From assembly GCA_046726215.1 (NCBI GenBank), contig JBKPAA010000039.1, forward strand, positions 17,793 to 81,792: a stretch of 64,000 bases of DNA, read 5' to 3'. This DNA comes from DASQUK01 sp046726215 (lineage in GTDB: Bacteria; Actinomycetota; Acidimicrobiia; Acidimicrobiales; VFJN01). The notes beneath the pieces are model-generated. The model searched no databases. It was not told the origin of the DNA and saw only the letters and a list, made by a program, of their open reading frames with translations. Positions 23,998-32,966 of this stretch are shown in pieces. Position 1 is the first letter of the stretch. Every line of letters begins with the position of its first letter. The position numbers and the translations under genes are program-made.

Positions 23998-25386
23998 TCA
24001 GCTGGGAGGATCCGCGTCGAGAGCTGCGGGGAGGCGGATCGTCACCCGCGTGCCGGCGGCGGGCGCGGTTTCGAGCGCGACCTCGCCCCCGTGGGCAGCC
24101 ACGAGGTCGGCGACGATGGCGAGGCCCAACCCGGTCCCGCGGCGGGGATGCTCCTCGGTGGCGGCCGCCTGCCAGAACCGGTCGAAGGCGCGGGCGCCGT
24201 CGGCGTCGGTCATGCCGGGGCCGTCGTCGGCGACGACCAGAAGGACGTCGCGGCGATGGGCCTCGACGCACAGGCTCACCCGTGTGGCTGGGCCGGTGTG
24301 TTCGCGGACGTTGGCGAGAAGGTTGTCGACCACCTGTCGGAGCCGGGTGCGGTCGCCCGTCACCATCGCCCTGGGAACGGCCTCCAGCCCGATCGTGCGG
24401 CCCGGCTCGACCGCCCGGGCGTCGGCGACCGACTCGGCCGCGACGGCCGCCAGGTCGACGGGCGCCGCGACCAGCGGGCGTCCCTGGTCGAGGCGGGCGA
24501 GCAGCACCAGGTCGTCGACGAGGACGCCCATGCGGGTCGCCGCATGCTCGATGCGATCCATGGCCGTGACCGCGTTGACGGTGTCGCTCCCTTGGCGGTA
24601 CAGCTCGGCGTAGCCGCGGATCGCCGTCAGGGGCGTGCGCAGCTCGTGAGACGCGTCGGAGACGAAGCGGCGCATCCTCTGCTCGGAAGCGGTGCGCGCG
24701 GCCAGCGAGTCGCCGATCTGATCGAGCATGCGGTTGAGGGCGGTACCGAGGCGGCCCACCTCGCTCTCGGGATGGGTGACGTCGATCCGTTGGTCAGTGT
24801 TGCCGTCGGCGATGGCTTCGGCGGTGCTGACCATGCGGTCGATCGGCCGGAGGCCGCGCCTGATGGCGAACCAGGTGGTGGCCGCGGTCGCGGCCAGCGC
24901 GACGAGGCCGGCGATGAGCAGGCCGCGGCGGGCGTTGGACAGCGCCGTGTCGACGTCGTCGAGCGAGATGGCGGTCGCCAGCATCCCGCCACCGGGAAGG
25001 GACGACGTGACCACCCGGTAGCGGGGGCCGCCGCCGTCGCTGGCACTGACCGTCAGCGGTCCGCTCGGCGCCGACAGGCCTGCGATGTCGGGCAGCGGAT
25101 CTGGATCCCCGGTCGGCCCGCTGGGCTCGGCCGCGACCACCTGACCTTCCCGCCCCAGCTGCACGTAGGCGATCCGGCGGATGTCGTACAGCCTGATCTC
25201 CCGCTGTGCCCGGCGCTCCAGCCGGGCGGCAGCCACCCGAGTCACCTCCGCAGGCACGCGGTCCAGCTCGCGATCGACCGCCGCCGTCAATCGCGACTCG
25301 AGCGTGGTCAGGAACACCACGGCGACGACGCCACCGATGACGGCCACCAGGACCACGATCGTGGCGGCCAACCGGCGGCGGATCAT
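23998..25386 (-). CDS. Sensor histidine kinase (OmpR-partner type)
   Basis: 462 residues from ATG 25386, overlapping the response-regulator stop by four bases (ATGA). An N-terminal helix, an extracytoplasmic sensor of about 130 residues, a second helix (LLIAGLVALAATAATTWFAI), a HAMP region (GLRPIDRMVSTAEAIADGNT) and the phosphoacceptor H box VSDASHELRTPLTAIRGYAE come in order. The ATPase has N box RQVVDNLLANVREHT, G1 ADDGPGM and G2 GTGLGLAIV. The organisation is that of TrcS/CseC-type sensors. The signal is unknown; a secreted repeat protein follows downstream. Confidence 0.93.
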   Translation of the reverse strand: MIRRRLAATIVVLVAVIGGVVAVVFLTTLESRLTAAVDRELDRVPAEVTRVAAARLERRAQREIRLYDIRRIAYVQLGREGQVVAAEPSGPTGDPDPLPDIAGLSAPSGPLTVSASDGGGPRYRVVTSSLPGGGMLATAISLDDVDTALSNARRGLLIAGLVALAATAATTWFAIRRGLRPIDRMVSTAEAIADGNTDQRIDVTHPESEVGRLGTALNRMLDQIGDSLAARTASEQRMRRFVSDASHELRTPLTAIRGYAELYRQGSDTVNAVTAMDRIEHAATRMGVLVDDLVLLARLDQGRPLVAAPVDLAAVAAESVADARAVEPGRTIGLEAVPRAMVTGDRTRLRQVVDNLLANVREHTGPATRVSLCVEAHRRDVLLVVADDGPGMTDADGARAFDRFWQAAATEEHPRRGTGLGLAIVADLVAAHGGEVALETAPAAGTRVTIRLPAALDADPPS

Positions 25387-26066
25387 GGCTCGGTGCGCAA
25401 TACGTAGCCGAAGCCCCGCACGGTGTGGATGAGGGGCGGGTCGGCCGTGTCGATCTTCTTGCGGAGGTAGGAGATGTAGTTCTCCACGACGCCGGCATTG
25501 CCGCCGAAGTCGTAGTCCCAGACATGGTCGAGGATCTGGGCCTTCGACAGCACGCGCTCCCGGTTCAGAAGCAGGAATCGCAGGACCTTCAGCTCGGTGG
25601 GGGAGAGCTGGATCGACCGGCCGGCCCGGGTCACGCGAAGCGTCTCCTCGTCCAGCTCGAGGTCGGCGTACCGGAGCCGGCTCGGGGGCGCCTGCGGACC
25701 TGTCCGCCGCAGCACGGCCCGCACCCGGGCGACCAGCTCCTCGAGGCTGAACGGCTTCGTTAGGTAGTCGTCGCCGCCCTTGGTGAAGCCCGAGATCTTG
25801 TCCTCGTCGGCGTCGCGGGCCGTGAGGAACACGACGGGGGTCTGGTCGCCGGAGGCGCGCAGCCGGCGACACACCTCGAAGCCGTCGACACCCGGGAGCC
25901 CGACGTCCAGCACCACCAGGTCGGGACGCTGGCGCTCGATGCTGGCGAGGGCGTCCAGCCCGGTGCCGGATGTCGCGGTCGCGAAGCCGGCGATGCGCAG
26001 CGCGCTCGACGTCAGGTCACGGATGAACTCGTCGTCATCGACGACGAGGACTTTGGCGTCCGACAT
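25383..26066 (-). CDS. OmpR/PhoB-family response regulator
   Basis: 227 residues. The receiver has the acidic pair VLVVDDDEF, phospho-acceptor Asp in DLVVLDVGLPGVDGFEVC, Thr in PVVFLTARD and Lys in YLTKPFSLEEL. The C-terminal winged helix includes LSPTELKVLRFLLLNRERV and VENYISYLRKKID, then TVRGFGYVLR. First gene of a coupled pair with the kinase at 23998, and presumably regulates its own operon and the secreted protein downstream. Confidence 0.94.
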   Translation of the reverse strand: MSDAKVLVVDDDEFIRDLTSSALRIAGFATATSGTGLDALASIERQRPDLVVLDVGLPGVDGFEVCRRLRASGDQTPVVFLTARDADEDKISGFTKGGDDYLTKPFSLEELVARVRAVLRRTGPQAPPSRLRYADLELDEETLRVTRAGRSIQLSPTELKVLRFLLLNRERVLSKAQILDHVWDYDFGGNAGVVENYISYLRKKIDTADPPLIHTVRGFGYVLRTEP

Positions 26067-26126
26067 CTCAGAAGTAGAGCGCCCGAACCTGGGAGAGTCC
26101 TCAAAGACTGCTGGGAGCGGTCTCGC

Positions 26127-27572
26127 TCAGCGGCGCGCATGGGCGTCGAGGATGTGCGCGACCGCGGTCGTGACCTTGCGTGCGGTCGGGAGGTGGAGGA
26201 ACTCGTTGGGCCCGTGGGCGTTGGACTCGGGCCCCAGCACGCCGGTGATGACGAACTGGGCCTGAGGGAACTGGCGGCCGAGCATCCCCATGAACGGGAT
26301 CGTGCCGCCCTCTCCCAGCGACCTCGGCGCCTGCCCGAATGCCGCCACCGACGCCCGGTCGATGGCCTTGGCCAGCCAGGGCAGCTCGGGTGGGGCGTGC
26401 CAGCCGGCCTCGGCGCTGCCGCGCCGCACCGTGACCCGGGAGTTGTAGGGCGGGTCGGCGCTGAGCCGCCGCTCCAGGGCGTCGACGGCGACGGCGGCGT
26501 CGGCGGTCGGCGGTATGCGCACGGACAGCTTCACGGCCGTGGAAGGGCGCAACACGTTGCCGGCCTCGGCCGGCAGGGGCGCGCCGGCAATGCCGGTCAC
26601 CTCGAGCGAGGGCCGCCACGTCCGGGCCACCAGCATCTGCTCGGTCGTGGCGAACGCCGGACCCGTCTCGCCAGCGAAGGGAAAGCGCTGCGCGAAGTCG
26701 CCCAGTTCCGGGGCGGTGGCGGCGATCTGCCGCAGCCGCTCCTCGGGGACGGTGGCGTGCAGCTGGGGAAGCAGCAGTTCGCCGCTGGCGGCGTCCTCGA
26801 TGCGATCGAGGAGCTGACGGACGATACGGAAGCTCGACGGCACCACCCCGCCCGCCGAGCCGGAGTGCACGCCCTCGGTCAGGACCTGCACCTCGAGGGT
26901 GAGATCGACCAGCCCGCGCAACGACGTCGTGATCCAGAGCCGGTCGTAGTCGGCGCACCACGAGTCCAGCGCGATTACCAGCGACGGCTTGCCCAGCTTG
27001 TCGCCGAGGGCGTCGAGATGGGCCGGCAGATCGGGGCTGCCCGATTCCTCGCTGGCCTCGATGAGCACGACGCAACGCCGGTGGGCGCCACCCGCGACGC
27101 GGACCGCCTCCAGGGCGGCCACGGCAGAGAACGTGGAGTAGCCGTCGTCGGCGCTGCCCCGGCCGTAGAGGCGGTCGCCGTCCTGGACCGGCTCCCAGGG
27201 CCCGAGGCCGTCGCGCCAACCCGTGAACGGAGGCTGCTTGTCGAGATGGCCGTACAGCAGCACGGTGTCGCCGTCGGTGTCGGAGGCGCCGCCCGTATCG
27301 CCGGCCGGCGGCACGTCGACCAGCAGCAACGGCGTGCGTCCGTCGAGCTCGCGCACCTCGACGGTGGCCCCGGGGAGCTCCTCGCCGACGTGGCGCTCGC
27401 ACCATTGATGCAGCAGCTGGGTGGCGCGGGCCATGTGGCCTGCCTCGTGCCAGCCGGCGTCGTAGGCGACAGAGACATTGGGGATGCGGATGTAGTCGTG
27501 CAGTACGGGGACGATGTCACCGTCCCAGATTTGGTTGACGTGTCGCGCGGCGGCGTCGGCGTCGAGTCCCAT
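26127..27572 (-). CDS. M20-family metallopeptidase / dipeptidase
   Basis: 481 residues from ATG 27572. Metal ligands of the M20 (CPG2/PepV-like) family are in LLYGHLDKQPPF (His, then catalytic Asp), GRGSADDGYST (bridging Asp) and LIEASEESGS (general base Glu and ligand Glu). The inserted dimerisation domain has GVHSGSAGGVVPSS, and the last His is in GPNEFLHLP. Length and motif order suit the actinobacterial dipeptidase group that cleaves small peptides or amidated amino acids. No signal peptide. The gene ends 60 bases before the response regulator start. Confidence 0.88.
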   Translation of the reverse strand: MGLDADAAARHVNQIWDGDIVPVLHDYIRIPNVSVAYDAGWHEAGHMARATQLLHQWCERHVGEELPGATVEVRELDGRTPLLLVDVPPAGDTGGASDTDGDTVLLYGHLDKQPPFTGWRDGLGPWEPVQDGDRLYGRGSADDGYSTFSAVAALEAVRVAGGAHRRCVVLIEASEESGSPDLPAHLDALGDKLGKPSLVIALDSWCADYDRLWITTSLRGLVDLTLEVQVLTEGVHSGSAGGVVPSSFRIVRQLLDRIEDAASGELLLPQLHATVPEERLRQIAATAPELGDFAQRFPFAGETGPAFATTEQMLVARTWRPSLEVTGIAGAPLPAEAGNVLRPSTAVKLSVRIPPTADAAVAVDALERRLSADPPYNSRVTVRRGSAEAGWHAPPELPWLAKAIDRASVAAFGQAPRSLGEGGTIPFMGMLGRQFPQAQFVITGVLGPESNAHGPNEFLHLPTARKVTTAVAHILDAHARR

Positions 27573-27582
27573 GGCCGTGGTC

Positions 27583-27700
27583 CTAATCGCCGATCCGGGC
27601 CAGGGTGCGCGCAACGTGCTCGCCGGGGAACCAGTGCCCGGTGGGAATGTCGATCACGGCGGCCGATCGTACGGCCAACCCCTGTCGCAATGCGCAGAGT
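27583..27700 (-). pseudogene. Possible C-terminal scrap of an alpha/beta hydrolase
   Basis: Minus-strand frame ending AAVIDIPTGHWFPGEHVART and LARIGD resembles the last helix of alpha/beta hydrolases (catalytic His in TGHW). No upstream part is found, since the tRNA gene begins 150 bases away. Low confidence; it may be a scar from insertions at the tRNA. Confidence 0.3.
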
Positions 27701-27846
27701 GCGCGCACGCGGTCCTGTCGCCGACACCGGCTCGCAGCCGGCACGGCCACGACGGCCCACCGGGTCACGCTGCCCGGGCCACCCGACCGCCGCTTCGTTC
27801 CGGGGCCGACCGGCATCCCACTGGCGCCCGCTACCGTCGCACCAGC

Positions 27847-27920
27847 GCCCTCGTAGCTCAGGTGGATAGAGCGACCGCCTCCTAAGCGGTAGGCCACAGG
27901 TTCGAGTCCTGTCGGGGGCA
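27847..27920 (+). tRNA. tRNA-Arg (anticodon CCT)
   Basis: 74 bases fold as a cloverleaf: acceptor GCCCTCG/CGGGGGC (one G-U pair), D arm GCTC-GAGC, anticodon stem ACCGC/GCGGT with loop CTCCTAA (anticodon CCT at 27881-27883), variable AGGCC, T arm ACAGG-TTCGAGT-CCTGT, discriminator A. CCA is not fully encoded (CCG follows). It is the only complete tRNA here, and its 3' half is repeated at four places downstream. Confidence 0.95.
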
Positions 27921-27972
27921 CCGCGAAAGTGCCAACTAGATGGCGGCTCGGCCTCGGGAGGCAGGTCGATCG

Positions 27973-28440
27973 TCAGCGGGCGGCGCTCACCGCCTCGGCG
28001 ACCCGGCGGCGGGCCCGTCCGGGCGCCGGCAGGGGGTGGCAGACGGCAATGGCCCGCTTGAGGAGCCGGTGGGCGTCGTGCTCGCACGTGTAGCCCGATG
28101 CCCCCGAGCACCTGGATGCGGTGCTGCGCGGCCCGGGATGCGGCCTCGGGTGCCAGCGCCGCCGCCTGGGCCACCATGCCGCGCCCGGCTCGCGGGCGTC
28201 GATGCAGCGGGCCGCGTACCAGACCGCGGCACGGGCCGCCTCCAGATCACCTCGACATGGCCTCGACCATGCGCGCCATCGTGGCCATCGTCGGCGGCGG
28301 ATCGCCGACGAGTGGGAGGCCGAGCACGAGGCCGGCCACCCAACGCTGGAGCGGCTCAGGGCCGCGACGGTCGGCCCGGCCAGGATCGGCTTCGATCGCG
28401 ACCTGCGCGCCCTTCGGGGAGCACGCGGTCCAGGGCTGAC
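27973..28440 (-). pseudogene. Acyl-CoA dehydrogenase remnant (C-terminal domain)
   Basis: Pieces of the C-terminal helical domain appear in three frames: DLEAARAAVWYAARCIDARE, then AAALAPEAASRAAQHRIQVL followed by GGIG, then YTCEHDAHRLLKRAIAV. Together they follow the acyl-CoA dehydrogenase order (Q..GG.GYT.EH...R..RD). At least two frameshifts and loss of the N-terminal two thirds make it non-functional. It sits immediately 3' of the tRNA, within element I. Confidence 0.65.
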
Positions 28441-28502
28441 GAGCGCCTGGCCCGAGCCCGTTGACAGCCGCTGCACTCGTCCGTAGGTTTCGGGCATACC
28501 GC

Positions 28503-28516
28503 TGACAACGTTGTCA
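28503..28516. promoter_or_regulatory. Palindromic operator for the LacI-type regulator
   Basis: TGACAACGTTGTCA is a perfect 14-base palindrome with the central CG typical of LacI/GalR-family operators, 38 bases before the regulator start. It suggests autoregulation. No second perfect copy was seen before the binding-protein gene. Confidence 0.65.
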
Positions 28517-28553
28517 CCGGTCGGACCGACGCCCCGGTTGGGGGGTCAAACCC

Positions 28554-29573
28554 GTGGGTGAGCGCCCGACGATCAAGGATGTCGCCGCTGAGGCGGGCGT
28601 GAGCCTCAAGACCGTCTCGCGGGTGCTCAATGGCGAGCACCCGGTTGCGCCCACCACGGCGTTCCGGGTGCTCGCTGCCGTCGAGTCGCTCGGCTACCAG
28701 CGGCACGAGGCGGCCGCCAGCCTCCGCCGGAGCGGTCAGTCGACCTCGATCATCGGTCTCGTCATCGAGGACGTGGCCAACCCCTTCTACTCGGTGCTCG
28801 CCCGCGCAGTCGAGGAGGTGGCCCGCGACAACGACTATCTGCTCATGGTGGCCAGCTCCGACGAGGACCCCGGGCAGGAGATCGAGGTGATCCGGGCATT
28901 CTGCGCCCGGCGCGTCGACGGGCTCGTCGTCGTGCCGACGGGCGCCGATCACTCGTTCCTGCGGGCGGAAGTGGACGCCGGTACGGCGGTCGTCTTCGTC
29001 GACCGCCCGCCGGTCGGCCTCGACAGCGACACCGTGGTGGCGGCCAACGCCCGCGGCACGGCCGACGCGGTCAACCACCTGCTCGAGCAGGGTCATCGAC
29101 AGATCGGCTACCTCGGCGACGACCCCGCCATCTACACGGCGGCCGAACGCTACGGCGGCTACCGCCAAGCCCTAGAGGCGGCAGGTGTCGAACTCGACGA
29201 GTCGCTCGTGCGGCTGGGCCTGGGCGACGTCGCCGCCGCCGAGGCCTCGGCCGACGAGCTGATGCACCGCGCCGACCCTCCGACCGCTCTGTTCGGCGGC
29301 AACAACCGGCTCACGATCGGTGCCCTGCGGGCGAGCCGCCGGAACGGCCGCCGGGTGAGCGTCGTGGGCTTCGACGACTTCGAGCTGGCGGACATGCTCG
29401 AGCCCCCGGTGACCGTCGTGTCCCAGGATGCGTCGGCGCTGGGCCGCACGGCGGCCGAGCTGGTGTTCCGCCGGCTCGGAGGCGACCGCCGTCCGGCGCA
29501 GCAGGTGATGCTCGGCACGAGTCTCGTCATCCGGGGTTCTGCCAGAGTCTCAGCGCAGGGGCCCAAGTCGTGA
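28554..29573 (+). CDS. LacI-family transcriptional regulator
   Basis: 339 residues from GTG. The helix-turn-helix TIKDVAAEAGVSLKTVSRVL and hinge region HEAAASLRRSG are typical. The periplasmic-binding-protein-like effector domain follows (IIGLVIEDVANPFYSVLARA, RRVDGLVVVPTG, GYLGDDPAIYTAAERYGGY). It should repress the sugar transporter genes immediately downstream until its sugar binds. A perfect 14-base palindrome lies just upstream. It is the first gene after the tRNA in element I. Confidence 0.93.
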   Translation: MGERPTIKDVAAEAGVSLKTVSRVLNGEHPVAPTTAFRVLAAVESLGYQRHEAAASLRRSGQSTSIIGLVIEDVANPFYSVLARAVEEVARDNDYLLMVASSDEDPGQEIEVIRAFCARRVDGLVVVPTGADHSFLRAEVDAGTAVVFVDRPPVGLDSDTVVAANARGTADAVNHLLEQGHRQIGYLGDDPAIYTAAERYGGYRQALEAAGVELDESLVRLGLGDVAAAEASADELMHRADPPTALFGGNNRLTIGALRASRRNGRRVSVVGFDDFELADMLEPPVTVVSQDASALGRTAAELVFRRLGGDRRPAQQVMLGTSLVIRGSARVSAQGPKS

Positions 29574-29723
29574 GCTTCGGCCCTGGGACCACCCCGGCGG
29601 ATGCCGCGACGCTGGTCGCGCCCAGCCGGCGCTGGTTGGCTCGCGATGGGGGGTCCGGAATTCGGCCGCGGCACCAGGGCCGCGGCCGCGACAGCTATCC
29701 ACCAACCAACAGGGGGTTCCCCG

Positions 29724-31073
29724 ATGGACCGACTAGCCATCCACATCACCAAGCGGTCGGGCGCGGCTGGCCTGCGACCTCGCCGCTGGCGGCGTGCGCT
29801 CGCCTTGGCCTTCGCCGCCCTGCTCGTCACCGCCACGGCCTGCGGCGACGACGACGATGACGAAGGCGGTGCTGCGGACACCGGAGAGGAGGCGGCCGGC
29901 GAGTTCGAGTTTTTCTCCTGGTGGACCGGCGGCGGTGACTCCGAGGGCAAGGAGGCGCTGCTCGATCTCTTCCAGAAGCAGAACCCGGACATCGAGATCG
30001 TGGACTCGGCGGTCGCCGGTGGCGCCGGCACCAATGCCCAGGCCGTGCTGGCCGACCGCCTGCTGGCCGACGACCCGCCCGACTCGTACCAGCGACACGC
30101 GGGAGCGGAGCTGCTGGCTGACATCGAGGCCGGGGAGGTCGAGGATCTGACGTCCCTGTGGGAGGATGAGGGCTGGTTCGATGTCTTCCCCGACACGCTG
30201 GTCGACATGATCACGGTCGACGACAAGATCTACTCGGTCCCTGTGAACGTCCACCGGTCAAACCTCATGTGGTACAACCCGGCCGTCCTGGAGGAGGCGG
30301 GCATCGCCGCACCCCCGGCCACATGGGACGAGTTCCTGACCCAGGCCGAGACGCTCGAGGCCGCCGGCAAGGTGCCGCTGACCATCGGGCCGGCATGGAC
30401 GCAGGAGCACCTGCTCGAGAACGTCCTGCTCGGCGAGCTCGGGGCGGACGCCTATGCCGGGTTGTGGGACGGCAGCACCGACTGGGAGTCGCCGGAGGTG
30501 ATCGCCGCCCTCGACACCTACACCGAGGTGCTGGGCCACACCAACCTCGGTTCGGCCGCCGCCGACTGGCAGCCGGCGCTCGATCCGGTGATCGAGGGCG
30601 ACGCCGCCTACAACGTGATGGGCGACTGGGCCGTGGCGTACTTCGAGACGGAGAAGGGCCTCACGTTCGAGGAGGGCTACAACGTTGCGCTCGCGCCGGG
30701 AACCGAAGGCGTGTTCAACTTCCTGTCCGACAGCTTCACCCTGCCGGTCGACGCGCCGCATCGCGACGTTGCGATCGAGTGGCTGAAGCTCGCCGGCTCC
30801 AAGGAGGGCCAGGACACCTTCAACCCGATCAAGGGCTCGATCCCGGCACGGACCGACCCAGACGAGTCGTTGTACACGGGCTACCTGGCGCAGCCGCTGG
30901 CCGACTGGAACAACCCGGACATGACGGTCGTCGGATCGCTCGCCCACGGGGCGGTGGCCGACAACGCCTGGAAGGCCGAGATCGACTCGGCGCTGGGGGA
31001 GTTCGTCGAGAGCGGCGACTCGGCGGCGTTCGCCTCGGCGGTGAAGCAGGCCTACGAGGACACCCAGCAGTAA
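29724..31073 (+). CDS. Sugar ABC transporter substrate-binding lipoprotein
   Basis: 449 residues from ATG 29724, with AGGGGG upstream. A basic N-terminus, hydrophobic helix and lipobox ATAC followed by an Asp-rich linker mark it as a lipoprotein. The mature part fits family 1 solute-binding proteins: FEFFSWWTGGGDSEG, LLDLFQKQNPDIEIVDSAV, DKIYSVPVNVHRSNLMWYN, and MGDWAVAYFETE. It probably binds a mono- or oligosaccharide outside the membrane. A stable hairpin separates it from the two permeases, consistent with higher expression than the rest of the operon. Confidence 0.92.
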   Translation: MDRLAIHITKRSGAAGLRPRRWRRALALAFAALLVTATACGDDDDDEGGAADTGEEAAGEFEFFSWWTGGGDSEGKEALLDLFQKQNPDIEIVDSAVAGGAGTNAQAVLADRLLADDPPDSYQRHAGAELLADIEAGEVEDLTSLWEDEGWFDVFPDTLVDMITVDDKIYSVPVNVHRSNLMWYNPAVLEEAGIAAPPATWDEFLTQAETLEAAGKVPLTIGPAWTQEHLLENVLLGELGADAYAGLWDGSTDWESPEVIAALDTYTEVLGHTNLGSAAADWQPALDPVIEGDAAYNVMGDWAVAYFETEKGLTFEEGYNVALAPGTEGVFNFLSDSFTLPVDAPHRDVAIEWLKLAGSKEGQDTFNPIKGSIPARTDPDESLYTGYLAQPLADWNNPDMTVVGSLAHGAVADNAWKAEIDSALGEFVESGDSAAFASAVKQAYEDTQQ

Positions 31074-31094
31074 CCCCGATCCCGAACCCCCAAG

Positions 31095-31136
31095 CCTGCG
31101 GTGGTCAGGGAGCCCTGCAACCCTGACCACCACAGG
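31095..31136 (+). promoter_or_regulatory. Intercistronic hairpin between binding protein and permease
   Basis: Arms at 31095-31110 and 31121-31136 pair at 15 of 16 positions around a 10-base loop. It lies between the substrate-binding and permease genes, where such hairpins usually protect the upstream message or weaken read-through, giving excess binding protein. Confidence 0.6.
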
Positions 31137-31175
31137 TTGGACGGTGGGGGTGCCGACCCGCCAGGAGGCACCTGC

Positions 31176-32066
31176 ATGTATCGCATCCGCAAGTGGGGCC
31201 CCGCCCTCTTGCTCGTGTCGCCGTCGTTGGCGGTGCTCGGCGTGTTCGTCTACGGGTTCCTCGGCTGGAATCTCCGGGTGTCGGTGAGCGACTGGCGGGG
31301 CTTCCGGCCCACCTACGCCTACTCCGGCTTGCACAACTACACACGGCTGCAGGACGACTCGCGCTTCACCAACGACGTGACCAATCTCGTCGTGTTCACC
31401 ACGGTGTTCGTCGTGGGCGCGCTGGTTGTGGGCTTTCTCCTTGCGGCGTTGCTGGAGCGCGGGGTCAGGGGGGAGGGGTTCTTCCGGGGCGTGTTCCTCT
31501 TCCCCATGGCGATCTCGTTCATCGCCACCGCCATCGTCTGGCGTTGGCTGCTGAACAACGCCGGCGGCAGTCAGCAGACCGGCTTCAACAAGCTGTTCGA
31601 CAGCGTGGGGCTGGGTTTCCTGGCCAACGACTGGTTCAAGGCCGAGCGACCGTGGGCGGTCGCCGCCGTCGCCATCCCCGCGGGCTGGGCGCTGTCGGGG
31701 TACATCATGGCCCTGTTCCTGGCCGGCATGCGGGGGGTCTCCGACGACCTGCGCGAGGCCGCCCGCGTCGATGGCGCCAACGAGCCGCGGGTCTTCTGGT
31801 ACGTGGTGCGCCCGATGCTCGTGCCGGTGCTGATGAGCGCGGTGGTGATCCTGGCCCACATCTCGCTCAAGACGTTCGACCTCATCTACGCCCTCGACCA
31901 GGAGAGCCGTCGGATCGAGACACCGGCGCTCTACATGTGGTTCACGACCTTCGACGGGCTCAACTTCTCGCGGGGCGCCGCCATCGCCACCCTGCTGGTG
32001 GCGGGCATCTCCCTGATCATCGTCCCCTACATCTGGTACTCGATCCGCTCGGAGCGGCGGACGTGA
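31176..32066 (+). CDS. Sugar ABC transporter permease (MalF-like)
   Basis: 296 residues from ATG 31176 with AGGAGG upstream. Six hydrophobic helices, opening KWGPALLLVSPSLAVLGVFV. The EAA loop that docks on the ATPase is REAARVDGANEPRVFWYVV. It belongs to the MalF/UgpA-type inner membrane subunits of CUT1 systems and pairs with the next permease, whose GTG start overlaps this stop (GTGA). Together they form the channel for the sugar delivered by the protein at 29724. Confidence 0.92.
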   Translation: MYRIRKWGPALLLVSPSLAVLGVFVYGFLGWNLRVSVSDWRGFRPTYAYSGLHNYTRLQDDSRFTNDVTNLVVFTTVFVVGALVVGFLLAALLERGVRGEGFFRGVFLFPMAISFIATAIVWRWLLNNAGGSQQTGFNKLFDSVGLGFLANDWFKAERPWAVAAVAIPAGWALSGYIMALFLAGMRGVSDDLREAARVDGANEPRVFWYVVRPMLVPVLMSAVVILAHISLKTFDLIYALDQESRRIETPALYMWFTTFDGLNFSRGAAIATLLVAGISLIIVPYIWYSIRSERRT

Positions 32067-32962
32067 GCGCGCTCACCACCGCTCCCGCGCCCGCACCGTT
32101 CCCCGCGCCGACCGGCCCCGCCGACCGCCCGGCGCGCATCCGCTCGCGCTGGTCGGGGCAGGTCACCACCGCCCGCTACCTGGCGCTGTTCGCCCTGGTC
32201 TGCATCTTCCTGATCCCCGTCTACGTCCTCGTGGTGACGGCGCTCAAAGACCCGACCGAGGTCAGCGTCTCGCAGATGTGGCAGCTCCCCGACTCGCTGT
32301 CGCTGGACACGTTCCGCGAGGTGTGGCCGAAGCTCGAAGACGGCTTCCGCAACAGCCTGGTCATGGCCGTGCCCGCGAGCATCATCTCCTCGCTGCTGGG
32401 CGCCGCCAACGGGTTCGTGCTGTCAAAGTGGCGTTTCCCCGGAGCCGACTTCGTGTTCCCGCTCATCCTCTTCGGCATGTTCATCCCCTACCAGGCGATC
32501 CTCATCCCGCTGAACCAGACGATGAACAACCTGGAACTGCACAACCTGACCGGCCTGACCCTCGTCCACATCATCTACGGGCTGCCGATCACCACCCTGA
32601 TCTTCCGCAGCTACTTCGCGGGCATCTCCGACGAGCTGATGGACGCCGCCCAGGTCGACGGCGCGGGCATGCTGCGCACGTTCGCCTTCGTGGCCCTGCC
32701 CATCGCCCTGCCGGCGTTCGCGGTCTCGATGATCTGGCAGTTCACGTCGGCGTGGAACGACTTCCTCTTCGGGGTGGTGCTCACGTCGGCCGGCGACTGG
32801 CCGGTCACGGTCGCGCTCAACAACATCGCCGGCAGCCAGGTCGTACCGTTCCACGAGGCGATGGCCGCAGCGCTGCTGGCGAGCATCCCGACCCTGATCG
32901 TCTACGTGCTGGTCGGGCGGCTGTTCATGCGTGGGCTCATGGCGGGCGCGCTCAAGGGGTAG
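32063..32962 (+). CDS. Sugar ABC transporter permease (MalG-like)
   Basis: 299 residues from GTG 32063 overlapping the previous stop; the frame continues upstream but only inside the preceding gene. A Pro/Ala-rich cytosolic start, then six helices (ARYLALFALVCIFLIPVYVL first). The EAA loop is MDAAQVDGAGMLRTFAFVAL. The C-terminus FMRGLMAGALKG is the typical MalG/UgpE end. Partner of the MalF-like permease. Confidence 0.92.
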   Translation: MSALTTAPAPAPFPAPTGPADRPARIRSRWSGQVTTARYLALFALVCIFLIPVYVLVVTALKDPTEVSVSQMWQLPDSLSLDTFREVWPKLEDGFRNSLVMAVPASIISSLLGAANGFVLSKWRFPGADFVFPLILFGMFIPYQAILIPLNQTMNNLELHNLTGLTLVHIIYGLPITTLIFRSYFAGISDELMDAAQVDGAGMLRTFAFVALPIALPAFAVSMIWQFTSAWNDFLFGVVLTSAGDWPVTVALNNIAGSQVVPFHEAMAAALLASIPTLIVYVLVGRLFMRGLMAGALKG

Positions 32963-32966
32963 CGAG

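Noticed and set aside
27583..27921. Minus-strand frame running through the tRNA
   Set aside because: Its start reads antisense tRNA as peptide. Only the last ~40 residues might be a real scrap; the whole is not a gene.
29605..29620. CGCGAC-GCTG-GTCGCG inverted repeat between the regulator and the binding protein
   Set aside because: Short and fully GC-based; frequent by chance at this composition, so not called an operator or terminator.
30258..31859. 533-codon minus-strand frame opposite the sugar transporter
   Set aside because: Antisense to genes with intact ABC motifs; a compositional shadow.
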